41,903 nt of DNA from Clostridia bacterium (GCA_017623595.1 JAGAOU010000077.1:1-41903), one strand, 5' to 3'. Counted from the first letter of the stretch, positions 14,823 through 23,374 are shown. The notes: generated by a model from the sequence alone, not told the origin. Numbers and translations: made by a program.

Positions 14823-15341
14823 ATGTACGAAGAAGTTGCGCCCCGCAGAAAAGGGAGCTTTTGGGCGGTATTTCTGATTGTTGTGATCGGCTTTACCCTG
14901 TTCTCCTTGCCCGATTGGCTGGAGACATTTGTCTCACCCTTTGATTTTCCGTATTTTACGGTGATCTATGAATTTACCGTATTTGTTATTATGGGCATTT
15001 TGATCTTTCTGTTCATTCGCCGCTATTCAGTCGATTGTAAGTATTCCGTTATGGGCCCGGTCCTTACCGTAAAGGAAAAGACCGGAGCTCGTGAGATTAT
15101 GGTGTTTCAGACAACGCTGACAGCTGATTCTGTGCTTCTTCCCATGAAGGAAGGGGAGAAGTTCCTGCAGGAGAACGGGCAGACGATGCGCTTTGTAACT
15201 TATGGAGTTTCCGACAAAAACAGCGCTTATCTGCTCACATTCCCCTCCGTCAACGGTATTTCAGCCATGATTTTTCAGCCTTCCGATAAATTTGTCGAAA
15301 TTTTGCAACAAATAGTACTTGACAAACGGCGCGAAATGTAG
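14823..15341 (+). CDS. Two-helix membrane protein of unknown function
   Basis: This 172-residue protein has a basic N-terminus, two hydrophobic segments (about 13-31 and 43-65) and a soluble C-terminal region of about 105 residues with alternating beta-like segments. I do not recognise a family. It starts one base after the LRR gene stop, with its ribosome binding site inside the end of that gene, so they are co-transcribed. Its last 23 bases contain the -35 and spacer of the infC promoter, so its 3' end is under double constraint. Confidence 0.7.
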   Translation: MYEEVAPRRKGSFWAVFLIVVIGFTLFSLPDWLETFVSPFDFPYFTVIYEFTVFVIMGILIFLFIRRYSVDCKYSVMGPVLTVKEKTGAREIMVFQTTLTADSVLLPMKEGEKFLQENGQTMRFVTYGVSDKNSAYLLTFPSVNGISAMIFQPSDKFVEILQQIVLDKRREM

Positions 15342-15347
15342 TATAAT
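15319..15347 (+). promoter_or_regulatory. Consensus promoter of infC-rpmI-rplT
   Basis: TTGACA (15319-15324), 17-base spacer, TATAAT (15342-15347). The -35 and spacer lie inside the end of the preceding coding sequence. Confidence 0.85.
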
Positions 15348-15353
15348 ATTCAA

Positions 15354-15470
15354 GCACAAAGAAGCAGACTTCGTCTCACCCGACCGCAACGGCGCGTCCG
15401 GTTAATATCGACCGCATCGTAGGATGCTCATCGACGGACGAAATTTGCTCTGTCGATTTTTTCTTTATTT
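15354..15470 (+). ncRNA. infC leader with attenuator (L20-leader-type element)
   Basis: The leader of about 130 bases can form two exclusive structures. An intrinsic terminator pairs ATCGACGGA (15430-15438) with TCTGTCGAT (15449-15457) and ends in a T run. An antiterminator pairs CGTCCG (15395-15400) with CGGACG (15435-15440), using the same bases, with an inner hairpin GCATC-GTAG-GATGC (15414-15427). In Firmicutes, ribosomal protein L20 represses this operon through such a leader. Assignment to that class is by position and architecture; the L20 binding mimic itself was not verified. Confidence 0.7.
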
Positions 15471-15485
15471 CGGAGGTGTTTTCCC

Positions 15486-16004
15486 ATCAGCACAAAGAAA
15501 TTTCAGCTCAACGAAGAAATTCGAGATGCTCAGGTTCGACTCATTGATTCCGACGGTTCCCAGCTGGGAATTCAGTCTGCTCGCGACGCTCAGAAGGTCG
15601 CCTATGAAAAAGGGCTTGATCTTGTAAAGATCTCCCCCCAGGCCGATCCTCCCGTGTGCAAGATTATGGATTACAGCAAGTATTGCTTTGAACAAGCAAA
15701 ACGCGAGAAGGAAGCCCGTAAGAATCAGAAGGTCGTTTCCATCAAGGAAGTTCAGCTCAGTGTCCGTATCGAAAAGCATGATATGGAAACCAAGCAGAAT
15801 CATGCCCGTCGCTTCCTTGGCGGCGGAGATAAGGTGAAGGTTTCTCTTCGTTTTCGTGCTCGCGAGATTCAGCATCCCGAGCTCGGACAGGAGGTTATGG
15901 AACGGTTCGCCGAAGCTTGCTCGGAGTTCTGTGTTGTTGAAAAGCCCGCAAAGCTGGAAGGTCGGAACATGATTATGATTCTTGCTCCCAAGCCTGCCAA
16001 ATAA
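15486..16004 (+). CDS. infC: Translation initiation factor IF-3 with AUC start codon
   Basis: IF-3 binds the 30S subunit and enforces start-codon selection. The 172-residue product shows the N domain (FQLNEEIRDAQVRLIDSDGS, LGIQSARDAQKVA, LDLVKISPQADPPVCKIMDY) and the C domain (VKVSLRFRAREIQHPELG, ending MIMILAPKPAK). Homology extends upstream of every ATG, GTG or TTG in frame to an ATC at 15486, placed 9 bases after GGAGG. Rare starts (AUU, AUC, AUA) are a known autoregulatory feature of infC because IF-3 discriminates against them. It is first gene of the infC-rpmI-rplT operon. Confidence 0.93.
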   Translation: MSTKKFQLNEEIRDAQVRLIDSDGSQLGIQSARDAQKVAYEKGLDLVKISPQADPPVCKIMDYSKYCFEQAKREKEARKNQKVVSIKEVQLSVRIEKHDMETKQNHARRFLGGGDKVKVSLRFRAREIQHPELGQEVMERFAEACSEFCVVEKPAKLEGRNMIMILAPKPAK

Positions 16005-16073
16005 GCGGTTTTGTGTCGGGATTTCCCATATAGCTCATGTTAAACAAATCATTTTCATAAAGGAGAACGTACT

Positions 16074-16271
16074 ATGCCTAAGTTGAAAAGCCATAAGGGT
16101 GCTGCCAAGCGCTTCAGCGTTACCAAAGGCGGCAAGGTTAAGTTGAACCGTGCCAACAGAAGACACATCCTTACCAGACACACCACCAAATACAAGAGAG
16201 GTCTGCGCAAGGCCGGTTATGCCAGCCCCGCAAACGCTCCCACCATCAAAAAGCTGATTCCCTACGCGTAA
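16074..16271 (+). CDS. rpmI: 50S ribosomal protein L35
   Basis: This 65-residue, very basic protein has the L35 signature: MPKLKSHKGAAKRFSVTKGG at the N-terminus and a central NRRHILTRHTTKYKRGLR segment. It is part of the large ribosomal subunit. AAAGGAGAA lies upstream of the ATG. It sits between infC and rplT in the universal order, 69 bases after infC and 20 bases before rplT. Confidence 0.97.
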   Translation: MPKLKSHKGAAKRFSVTKGGKVKLNRANRRHILTRHTTKYKRGLRKAGYASPANAPTIKKLIPYA

Positions 16272-16291
16272 TTTAGGAGGAGAGATAGAAA

Positions 16292-16645
16292 ATGGCTAGA
16301 GTAAAAGGCGCAATGATGACGCGCAAAAGACGTAAGAAGATTCTGAAGCTTGCGAAAGGCTATTTCGGTGCCAAATCCAAGCAGTTCCGTACTGCCAACG
16401 AAGCGGTCATGAAGTCTCTGACCTATGCGTACATCGGCAGAAAACTGAAGAAGAGAGATTTCCGTTCCCTGTGGATCACCCGTATTTCCGCAGCTTGCGC
16501 TCAGAACGGTATCAACTACTCCCGCTTCATCTGCGGCCTGAAGAAGGCTAACATCAACCTCAACCGTAAGGTTTTGGCTGAACTGGCTGTTTCCGATGCC
16601 GCCGCTTTCACCGCCCTCGTGGAAAAGGCGAAAGCAGCTCTTTAA
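16292..16645 (+). CDS. rplT: 50S ribosomal protein L20
   Basis: This 117-residue basic protein is recognised by [20 protein letters not shown], the [20 protein letters not shown] segment, [14 protein letters not shown] and [18 protein letters not shown]. It binds 23S rRNA early in 50S assembly and in Firmicutes represses its own operon by binding the infC leader. AGGAGGAGA precedes the ATG. It is the last gene before a strong terminator. Confidence 0.97.
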   Translation: MARVKGAMMTRKRRKKILKLAKGYFGAKSKQFRTANEAVMKSLTYAYIGRKLKKRDFRSLWITRISAACAQNGINYSRFICGLKKANINLNRKVLAELAVSDAAAFTALVEKAKAAL

Positions 16646-16654
16646 TTGTCTGTA

Positions 16655-16686
16655 AAAACGGAGGTCATTACGATCTCCGTTTTTTC
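16655..16686 (+). terminator. Terminator of the infC operon
   Basis: AAAACGGAGGTC pairs with GATCTCCGTTTT (one G-U pair), with T residues continuing after the stem. It sits between rplT and the TtcA-like gene. Confidence 0.85.
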
Positions 16687-16705
16687 TGATTTTCGGAGGT
16701 TTGTT

Positions 16706-17407
16706 TTGGTTAATATTGTTGGGCATATCCGCCGCGCCGTGCAGGATTATGACATGATTTCTGAGGGAGATCGCATTGCGGTGGGGGTTTCCGGAGGTAA
16801 GGATTCGGGCGCACTTCTTTTTGCTCTGGAAAAGCTTTCTCATTTTTACCCCAAGAAGTTTACCCTGACGGCAATCATTATCGATATGGGGGTGGGAATG
16901 GACTATTCTCCCTTGGAGGAAAAGATCCGATCTCTCGGTATTGAATGTATCCGCAAAGAAACGGATATTGCAAAATTGATTTTTGAAGTTCGCAAGGAGC
17001 CCAATCCTTGCGCCCTTTGTGCTGTTATGCGTCGCGGCGCTCTCAATAAAGCGGCGGTGGAGTATGGATGTAACAAGGTAGCTTTGGGGCATCATTACGA
17101 TGATGTCCTGGAAACCTTTTGGCTGAATCTCATACATGGCGGCCGTCTCGGTTGTTTTCAACCCGTGACATATCTGGACCGCATGGATGTGACGGTGATT
17201 CGCCCCATGATTTATGTGGAGGAGAAAAATGCCCGCGCCTATTGTAAATCTTGCGAGATTCCCGTGATTGAGAACCCCTGTCCTGCCAACGGCGTCACAC
17301 AGCGGCAGGAGATGAAGGATTTGATGCGTGAGATGGAAAAGCGCTACCCCGGTCTTCGTAAACGGGTGTTTGGTGCAATTCAGCGCTCAGGACTGGACGA
17401 ATGGTGA
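16706..17407 (+). CDS. TtcA-like PP-loop tRNA thiolation protein
   Basis: This 233-residue protein belongs to the PP-loop ATPase group that adenylates tRNA bases for sulfur transfer. The PP-loop is SGGKDS (29-34). Cysteines C102 and C105 (PCALC) plus C192 (NPCPANG) match the three cysteines that hold the 4Fe-4S cluster in TtcA, the tRNA 2-thiocytidine-32 synthetase. GHHYDDVLETF is also typical. The TTG at 16706 is chosen because GGAGG lies 6 bases upstream; earlier in-frame codons fall in the rplT terminator. Its own promoter is not obvious. Confidence 0.82.
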   Translation: MVNIVGHIRRAVQDYDMISEGDRIAVGVSGGKDSGALLFALEKLSHFYPKKFTLTAIIIDMGVGMDYSPLEEKIRSLGIECIRKETDIAKLIFEVRKEPNPCALCAVMRRGALNKAAVEYGCNKVALGHHYDDVLETFWLNLIHGGRLGCFQPVTYLDRMDVTVIRPMIYVEEKNARAYCKSCEIPVIENPCPANGVTQRQEMKDLMREMEKRYPGLRKRVFGAIQRSGLDEW

Positions 17408-17435
17408 AAAAATTGTATCATTTTCGGGAATTCTA

Positions 17436-17464
17436 TTGTGATTTGGGCCGCTTTATGATATAAT
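17436..17464 (+). promoter_or_regulatory. Promoter of the tmk-led operon
   Basis: TTGTGA (17436-17441), 17-base spacer, TATAAT (17459-17464). It precedes nine closely spaced rightward genes with no internal terminator seen until 25323. Confidence 0.65.
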
Positions 17465-17505
17465 CAAGATGTATGTATATGTAGAGAACGTCGGGAGGAC
17501 ATGTT

Positions 17506-18171
17506 TTGCGCAGTTTGTTTATTATTGAGGGAATTGACGGTTCCGGGAAGTCAACCCAGGTGGAATTGCTTCGTCAACGGTTGGAAGTGTGTGGAAAATC
17601 CGTGCGACGTATTAAGTTGCCCAATTACGGGTCTCCTGCCTGTGCGCCTGTGGAGCAATATCTTGCGGGAGCCTACGGTGCCGACGCCGATTCGGTCAAT
17701 GCCTATGCCGCATCCGCTTTTTTTGCGGTGGACCGTTTTGCATATTTTCGCACCGAGTGGCAGCAGGATTATGAATCGGACAAAATTATTCTTTCCGATC
17801 GCTATGTTTCCTCCAATCTGATCCATCAATGCTCCAAGCTGCCGGCGGACAAGCACGCGGACTATATTGCATGGCTTAATGATTTTGAGTATACAAAGAT
17901 GGGCAGTCCCCGTCCAACGGCAGTCTTTTATCTGGATGTTCCCCCCAAAGTCACCTCGGATCTTATGACCGGTCGCTATGAGGGTGATGAAGGAAAGAAG
18001 GATATTCATGAACGGAATGGGGAATACCTGCGCCGTTGCTATGACATGGGGCTTTATTGTTGCGAGCATTACGGTTTTATCCGAATTCCCTGCCTTGATC
18101 AGAACGGGAATATGCTTCCCCGCGAACAGATTTGCGAGATGATTTTCCGTAAGATCGAAGGGATGCTCTGA
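17506..18171 (+). CDS. tmk: Thymidylate kinase
   Basis: This 221-residue kinase phosphorylates dTMP to dTDP. It has the P-loop GIDGSGKST (9-17), the AVDRFAYF segment, the DRY motif (ILSDRYVSSNLIHQ) and a late lid region (MTGRYEGDEGKKDIHE). The start is TTG, 7 bases after GGGAGG; a nearby ATG is out of frame. It leads a nine-gene run. Confidence 0.87.
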   Translation: MRSLFIIEGIDGSGKSTQVELLRQRLEVCGKSVRRIKLPNYGSPACAPVEQYLAGAYGADADSVNAYAASAFFAVDRFAYFRTEWQQDYESDKIILSDRYVSSNLIHQCSKLPADKHADYIAWLNDFEYTKMGSPRPTAVFYLDVPPKVTSDLMTGRYEGDEGKKDIHERNGEYLRRCYDMGLYCCEHYGFIRIPCLDQNGNMLPREQICEMIFRKIEGML

Positions 18172-18204
18172 TTGAGTCCTACGAATCATTGAGAGGTGTT
18201 TGAT

Positions 18205-18756
18205 ATGGTCTATCTGTTGCTTGCGGAAGGGTTTGAAGAGATTGAAGCCCTTGCTCCCGTGGATTTTCTGCGCCGTGCAGGTGTTTCTGTGACGACGGTT
18301 TCTTTGAAGAATTCCGTTGTTTGCGGTGCCCACGGTATAAACGTTACCGCGGACAAGACAATGAACTGCGTTGATTTTTCCGATGCGGAGGCGATTGTTT
18401 TACCCGGCGGTATGCCCGGCTCTCTTCATTTGGACGAATGCCCTGCCATGACCGACCTGCTTGCTTCCGTGTATGGGCGTAATGGAATTCTTGCCGCCAT
18501 CTGCGCCGCACCTTTGGTGCTCGGTAAGCGGGGCTATCTCAAGGGTAAAGAGGCGATTTGTTATCCCGGCTTTGAGTCTGATCTGATCGGTGCCTCCCTG
18601 TCTGATTATCCCGTCGTGCGGGACGGTCGGATCATTACTGCGAAATCCGCCGCTTATGCCTGGCAATTCGGCTATGTGATCACCGAAGCCCTTGTTGGTC
18701 GGGAGCGGGCGGAGTCTGTGCGGGAAGCTTTGTTCTTGCCTGAATTTGGTGTCTGA
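18205..18756 (+). CDS. DJ-1/PfpI family protein
   Basis: This 183-residue protein has the DJ-1 fold signature: LLAEGFEEIEALAPVDFLRRAG at the N-terminus (here with the conserved Glu), VLPGGMPGS, and the nucleophile elbow AAICAAP with its reactive cysteine. Members act as protein or nucleotide deglycases, chaperones or ThiJ/YajL-like proteins, so the exact role is open. GAGAGGTG precedes the ATG at the correct distance. It lies 33 bases after tmk and one base before the CPBP gene. Confidence 0.88.
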   Translation: MVYLLLAEGFEEIEALAPVDFLRRAGVSVTTVSLKNSVVCGAHGINVTADKTMNCVDFSDAEAIVLPGGMPGSLHLDECPAMTDLLASVYGRNGILAAICAAPLVLGKRGYLKGKEAICYPGFESDLIGASLSDYPVVRDGRIITAKSAAYAWQFGYVITEALVGRERAESVREALFLPEFGV

Positions 18757-18757
18757 G

Positions 18758-19597
18758 ATGAAAAAGGTTTTTTCGGTTATTGCCGTTTCGGGCGGCATTT
18801 TTACCGTGTTATGGATTCTTCGGCTTTTTGAAGTCGTTCACGATCCTGTTTTGCTTGCGGTTATCGGCGGCGTGTTGTTTTTCTTTGGCGCGGTTGTTCT
18901 TAAGATTCTTGTGCCCAGAATTCGCCCCGCCCGCTTTTTTTCCGTGAAGCCCATGTCCTTTTTGGAGTGGCAGCTGACACTTTCTTTGACCATTCTTTTG
19001 ATTTGCGGATCTTTTTTGTTGAATTATCTTACCGGTATTTTTTATGATTCTTTGGCGGTCGGCGCGCCCGTGGCCTTTTCGGGGGATGGGTATACCTCGG
19101 TCGGAAGTGCCCTTCTGTGTATTGCAGTTATTCCCGCACTTTTTGAGGAACTTTACTTCCGCGGCGCCGTGTTGACCATGTTGCGTTGTGCAAAAATGAA
19201 AAACTGGATCACCGTTGTCTTTTGCGGCGCACTTTTTATGATTCTCCACGGACCGGGTTGGTATTTTCTGACCGATTTCTATGCGGGGGTTCTTCTGTCT
19301 TTGCTGGTCTTTTTTACCGGTTCTGTTTACGCCTCTGTGGCGGCCCATCTGCTTGCCAACACCGCATCCTATTTTCTTGCCCTTTACGGAGGACGGTTGG
19401 AGGCGGCCGGGATTGAGAATTTGACCATCCATGTGACGGTGGTTTGCTTCCTCGGAGCGTTGTGCCATTTGCTTCATTTGTTGAAAAAACTGATTTTGAA
19501 ACGGGACGCGGAAGATCGCTCCCGTGTCAATGAAAACTCCCGTCGTTGGGAAGAAAAGAAGAAAAAAGGAGAAGAACATCATGGGAACAAGGGGTAA
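18758..19597 (+). CDS. CPBP family intramembrane glutamic/metalloprotease
   Basis: This 279-residue protein has several hydrophobic segments and the CPBP (Abi/CaaX protease) motifs: EELYFRG (paired Glu and Arg), a later LHGPGWYF with His, and AAHLLAN with His and Asn. Such proteins cleave substrates within the membrane or modify prenylated or bacteriocin-like proteins; no such substrate is evident here. The last residues are highly basic and overlap the start of mltG by 17 bases, indicating translational coupling. Confidence 0.85.
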   Translation: MKKVFSVIAVSGGIFTVLWILRLFEVVHDPVLLAVIGGVLFFFGAVVLKILVPRIRPARFFSVKPMSFLEWQLTLSLTILLICGSFLLNYLTGIFYDSLAVGAPVAFSGDGYTSVGSALLCIAVIPALFEELYFRGAVLTMLRCAKMKNWITVVFCGALFMILHGPGWYFLTDFYAGVLLSLLVFFTGSVYASVAAHLLANTASYFLALYGGRLEAAGIENLTIHVTVVCFLGALCHLLHLLKKLILKRDAEDRSRVNENSRRWEEKKKKGEEHHGNKG

Positions 19598-20660
19598 GAA
19601 AAAATCTCCCGTCAAGTTAATTGTTGTTTTGTCTGTGCTGGCGGTTATTTTGGCTCTGATCCTTGCAGCTGTAATCTATTTGAACAACATTTTGGACGAC
19701 ATAAACGGCGGTCATCTGACCGATGAAACCGCCGTGGTTGAGGTCGTATCGGGGGATACCACCGCCGTTATTGCCGACAAACTGGAGGCCGCAGGTGTGA
19801 TTCAATATCCTGCCGTGTTCCGCTTTATGGCAGGTATGGAAGGGGTCGACACAAACCTCCATATCGGCAAGTATGAGTTTGCAAAAGGGGAGAAGTATGA
19901 AGCCATTCTTTATGCCCTCAAGCAGGCTCCCAATTACCGTGCTTCGGTTCGCATTACCTTCACCGAGGGGATGGAGGTCTCCGACGTGATTGCAAAATTT
20001 CTTGCCGTCGGTGCCGAGAATGAAGCCCGCTGGACCTCTGTAGGTTTTGAAGCGGCTCTTCGTCATGATTACGGTTATTCCTATATCCCTGCGGCAGATG
20101 TGGCAAACCGTTTGGAAGGATTCCTTTATCCGGATACCTACGATTTCTTTCTGGATGCAACGGAAACCGAGCTTTTTGCCAAGATGATTGCTAATTTCAA
20201 TCAGAAAGCCACGGTTGCCGGGTTGGAAGCAAAGGCTGCCGCTCGCAACATGACGCTTTACGAGGCTCTGACGTTGGGCTCTATCATTCAGAAGGAGGCC
20301 GGCAAGGTTGCGGATTTCAACATGGTTTCTTCCGTGTTCCATAACCGTCTGCGGGATGATTGGCTCTTGCAGAGCGATGCCGCCGTCAGTTATCCCATCC
20401 CTAAGGAAGAACGCCTGCCCAGCTGTACCTATGAGCAGCTGAATACCGATACCCCTTACAATGTATATATGCATAAGGGGCTTACTCCCACCCCCATCTG
20501 CAATCCCTCTATTGATGCGGCGGTGGCGGCCTGTGAGCCTGCAGAGAGCGACTATTTCTACTTCATCGGTTACGTTGACGCAACCACAGGGGAGCAGATC
20601 ACCGTGTTTGCAAAAACAATGAAAGAGCATCAGGCGAATATTGATAAATATCTGAAGTGA
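19581..20660 (+). CDS. mltG: Endolytic murein transglycosylase MltG
   Basis: This 359-residue, single-pass membrane enzyme (TM about 11-34) cleaves nascent glycan strands and may terminate peptidoglycan polymerisation. YceG/MltG features are clear: a LysM-like region after the membrane helix (VSGDTTAVIADKLEAAGVI), FLYPDTYDF, the catalytic TLGSIIQKEAG with Glu239, VSSVFHNRL, LQSDAAVSY and the C-terminal IGYVDATTGEQ. AAAAGGAGAAG precedes the ATG. The mltG-trmR-U32 order matches the yrrL-yrrM-yrrN/yrrO neighbourhood of Bacillus subtilis. Confidence 0.92.
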   Translation: MGTRGKKKSPVKLIVVLSVLAVILALILAAVIYLNNILDDINGGHLTDETAVVEVVSGDTTAVIADKLEAAGVIQYPAVFRFMAGMEGVDTNLHIGKYEFAKGEKYEAILYALKQAPNYRASVRITFTEGMEVSDVIAKFLAVGAENEARWTSVGFEAALRHDYGYSYIPAADVANRLEGFLYPDTYDFFLDATETELFAKMIANFNQKATVAGLEAKAAARNMTLYEALTLGSIIQKEAGKVADFNMVSSVFHNRLRDDWLLQSDAAVSYPIPKEERLPSCTYEQLNTDTPYNVYMHKGLTPTPICNPSIDAAVAACEPAESDYFYFIGYVDATTGEQITVFAKTMKEHQANIDKYLK

Positions 20661-20670
20661 GGTTCCGCTT

Positions 20671-21339
20671 GTGGCTTATGACTGTTTGATTGATCCCGTA
20701 ACGGAGGCTTATCTGCGCGCTTTGCCCTCTGCATTGCCTCGTGATTTGGTTCCTTTGGATCAATATGTTCGCGCTCAGGGGTTCCCCGTCTCTTCCCGTG
20801 AGGCGATTGAATTCCTGATACTGCTCTGTCGTATGCTTCAGCCTCAGCGTATTTTGGAGATTGGTACCTGCGTTGGATATTCTGCGTTGGTAATGAGTCG
20901 CCTTTGCCCCAATGCCACCATCGATACCATTGAACGCAATCCGGCAATGATCTCCGATGCGAAGGCAAACTTAGATCGCTATCATGGAGAGCATATTACT
21001 TTGTTTGAAGGAGATGCTGCGGTGATTTTGCCCAATCTCAGCGGTCCATACGATCTGATTTATCTCGATGCGGCCAAGGGGCAATATCCTGCATATTTGC
21101 CCGATTGTGTCCGTTTGTTGCGGGAGGGCGGCGTTTTTCTTGTTGATGATGTGCTTTTTCGTGGGCAGGTGCCTGCCGGAAAGCCTGACTGTCATCGCAA
21201 TCAGACCATCGTCAATCGTTTGGATGCCTTTATTCGTCGGTTAAAGGATCATCCTCAACTGACTACTACGGTCCTACCCATTAGCGACGGGATGACCGTT
21301 TCCGTAAAAAGGAGCCCCAATCATGGTGAAAAAGCCTGA
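20671..21339 (+). CDS. trmR: tRNA 5-hydroxyuridine methyltransferase (TrmR-like)
   Basis: This 222-residue class I SAM-dependent methyltransferase has motif I EIGTCVGYSALVMS, the acidic loop DTIERNP and the catalytic DLIYLDAAKGQYP, as in the O-methyltransferase 3 family. By order (after mltG and before a U32 gene) it matches B. subtilis YrrM/TrmR, which methylates 5-hydroxyuridine at tRNA position 34. The GTG start is preceded by GAGG. The gene overlaps the U32 gene by 17 bases, consistent with consecutive steps in one modification pathway. Confidence 0.85.
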   Translation: MAYDCLIDPVTEAYLRALPSALPRDLVPLDQYVRAQGFPVSSREAIEFLILLCRMLQPQRILEIGTCVGYSALVMSRLCPNATIDTIERNPAMISDAKANLDRYHGEHITLFEGDAAVILPNLSGPYDLIYLDAAKGQYPAYLPDCVRLLREGGVFLVDDVLFRGQVPAGKPDCHRNQTIVNRLDAFIRRLKDHPQLTTTVLPISDGMTVSVKRSPNHGEKA

Positions 21340-22561
21340 AATTTTAGCCCCCGCAGGAGATTTCTCCCGCCTGATTTACGCCATTGAATACGGTGCAGAC
21401 GCTGTATATGTCGGAGGCGAGGAATTTTCTCTCCGTGCCGCCGCAGGGAATTTTACCCGTGCAGAGCTTCGCCGTGCTGTGGAATATGTCCACGGGAAAC
21501 AAAAGAAAATTTATGTTGCGTGCAATATTGTGCCTCGCAATGAGGATTTGGATAAATTGCCCGAATATGCTGCTTTTTTGCAGGATGCAGGGGTGGATGC
21601 GGTTATTATTTCTGATCTTGGATCCTTTACAATCTTCCGTCGTCATGCCCCCAAGGTGGATATTCATATTTCCACCCAGGCAAATGTGTCCAATTATGAA
21701 ACCTGCATGGCATGGTATCACTTAGGCGCAAAGCGTGTGGTTTTGGCGCGGGAGCTTTCGCTTGATGAGATTCTTGAGATCCGTCGCCGCGTGCCCGAAG
21801 AAATGGAGCTGGAGACCTTTGTTCACGGTGCCATGTGTATGGCATACTCCGGGAGGTGCCTTTTGTCCCAGTTTTTGACGGGTCGGGATTCTAACCGCGG
21901 TTATTGTGCGCAGCCCTGCCGTTGGAAATATACTCTCATGGAAGAAAAGCGTCCGGGACAATATTTTCCCGTGGTGGAAGGGGAGAAGAACACCCTTTTC
22001 ATGAATTCAAAGGATTTATCCATGATCGAGCATCTGCCGGAGCTTTGCGAGGCGGGGATTGCATCCTTCAAAATCGAAGGACGAATTAAAACCGAGTATT
22101 ATGTTGCTGTGATCACGCAGGCTTACCGTCGTGCTTTGGATGATTGTTTTTCCGATGTCTATTTGTATACAAAAAATCTGCCCACCTATGTGGAACAGGT
22201 TGATATGGTCAGCCACCGTCCCTATTATACAGGCTTCTATTTCCCCGACTCGGAGGACTGCGGACAGAGTTATCATGAGCCTTCTTATATTCGAAACTTC
22301 GAGTTGGTTGGTATGATCACGGGCTACGATGCCTTGTCTCGCCGCCTTTTTGTGACCGAAAAGAACAAGATCTGTGCGGGCGATGAGTTGTATATTGTGG
22401 AGGCGGGGCAGCCTCTGCGCAAGTTTTATGCGGAAAAGATGTATGACGAAACAGGTGCACCGATTCTGTTTGCCCCCCATCCCGAAATGAAACTGACCAT
22501 AGAATACGATAAATACGTAACTTCTCACTCATTTTTGGTGAAAAAAAATAAACTTCTTTGA
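21323..22561 (+). CDS. trhP: Peptidase U32 family protein, probable tRNA U34 hydroxylase TrhP
   Basis: This 412-residue protein is of the U32 family. It begins KPEILAPAGDFSRLIYAIEYGADAVYVGG and carries the family core FVHGAMCMAYSGRC with the cysteine set continuing in GYCAQPCRW, followed by FKIEGRIKTEYYVA. U32 members YegQ and YrrN/YrrO (TrhP) carry out prephenate-dependent hydroxylation of tRNA uridine 34, the step before TrmR. Only one U32 gene is present here, whereas B. subtilis has two. Activity as a peptidase is not expected. Confidence 0.87.
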   Translation: MVKKPEILAPAGDFSRLIYAIEYGADAVYVGGEEFSLRAAAGNFTRAELRRAVEYVHGKQKKIYVACNIVPRNEDLDKLPEYAAFLQDAGVDAVIISDLGSFTIFRRHAPKVDIHISTQANVSNYETCMAWYHLGAKRVVLARELSLDEILEIRRRVPEEMELETFVHGAMCMAYSGRCLLSQFLTGRDSNRGYCAQPCRWKYTLMEEKRPGQYFPVVEGEKNTLFMNSKDLSMIEHLPELCEAGIASFKIEGRIKTEYYVAVITQAYRRALDDCFSDVYLYTKNLPTYVEQVDMVSHRPYYTGFYFPDSEDCGQSYHEPSYIRNFELVGMITGYDALSRRLFVTEKNKICAGDELYIVEAGQPLRKFYAEKMYDETGAPILFAPHPEMKLTIEYDKYVTSHSFLVKKNKLL

Positions 22562-22576
22562 TCGGAGGATTTTACT

Positions 22577-23374
22577 ATGACAGACCGTAAACAATGGCGC
22601 ACGGGCGCATCCGCTTGTTTCTGCGGAAAATTTGACGAAAGCGTTCTGGAGGCTTATGCAAAAGCAAATGTTTCCAGCACCGAAATTTCGTTCCGTACCC
22701 CCTATTATGATGAGATTGAATGGACAAAGATCGCCGGCTGGTCCGCAAATACGGGCACTGAGGTCTGGTCTATCCACCTTCCTTTCCATGGGCTGAATAT
22801 CGCTCACCCCGACAAAGAAAAGGCGGATTATACCATCGAGTATCATCATAATCTTCTCGGTCGCGCCGGTGCTGCAGGCATTAAGGTTGCTGTGGTTCAT
22901 CCCAGCGGAGAGCCTATTCCCGACGGAAAACGCCCCGAGCTGATGGAACGTTGCGCTGAAAATTTGGGCAAACTCTGTGCGCGCGCAAAAGAGGTTGGTA
23001 TGGTTATTGCGGTGGAGGATCTGCCCCGTACCTGCCTTTGCAACTGCTCTTCCGAGGTTTTGTATATGCTGGAGCGTAACCCCGATCTGCGTGTCTGCTT
23101 TGATACCAATCATCTTTTGAAGGAAGCAAATGAGGATTTTGTCCGCGCCATCGGCAACAAGATCATTACTCTCCACGTTTCCGACTATGACTTTATTGAT
23201 GAAAAGCATGTGTTCCCCGGTGACGGACTGATTGACTGGAAGGTTCTGCAGGGCGAGTTGGAAAAGGTAGACTATAACGGTCCTTTCATGTATGAGCTGA
23301 ATCCCAAAGACAAAGACGGCCGTCGTACTCTGGAAGATCTTAAAGCCAATCATATGCACATTATGAATCTTTGA
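22577..23374 (+). CDS. Xylose-isomerase-like TIM-barrel protein
   Basis: This 265-residue protein belongs to the sugar phosphate isomerase/epimerase superfamily (AP_endonuc_2). Metal-ligand regions at barrel strand ends are visible: WSIHLPF, VVHPSGE, AVEDLP (Glu), CFDTNHLL, TLHVSDYD and MYELNP. Substrate cannot be assigned. AUCGGAGG-like sequence precedes the ATG. It lies 15 bases after trhP and 24 bases before the dehydrogenase gene, with which it may form a small sugar-catabolic pair. Confidence 0.85.
   Translation: MTDRKQWRTGASACFCGKFDESVLEAYAKANVSSTEISFRTPYYDEIEWTKIAGWSANTGTEVWSIHLPFHGLNIAHPDKEKADYTIEYHHNLLGRAGAAGIKVAVVHPSGEPIPDGKRPELMERCAENLGKLCARAKEVGMVIAVEDLPRTCLCNCSSEVLYMLERNPDLRVCFDTNHLLKEANEDFVRAIGNKIITLHVSDYDFIDEKHVFPGDGLIDWKVLQGELEKVDYNGPFMYELNPKDKDGRRTLEDLKANHMHIMNL

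Noticed and set aside
15654..16004. GTG at 15654 as the infC start
   Set aside because: Clear IF-3 homology continues 56 codons upstream to the AUC at 15486, which has the ribosome binding site.
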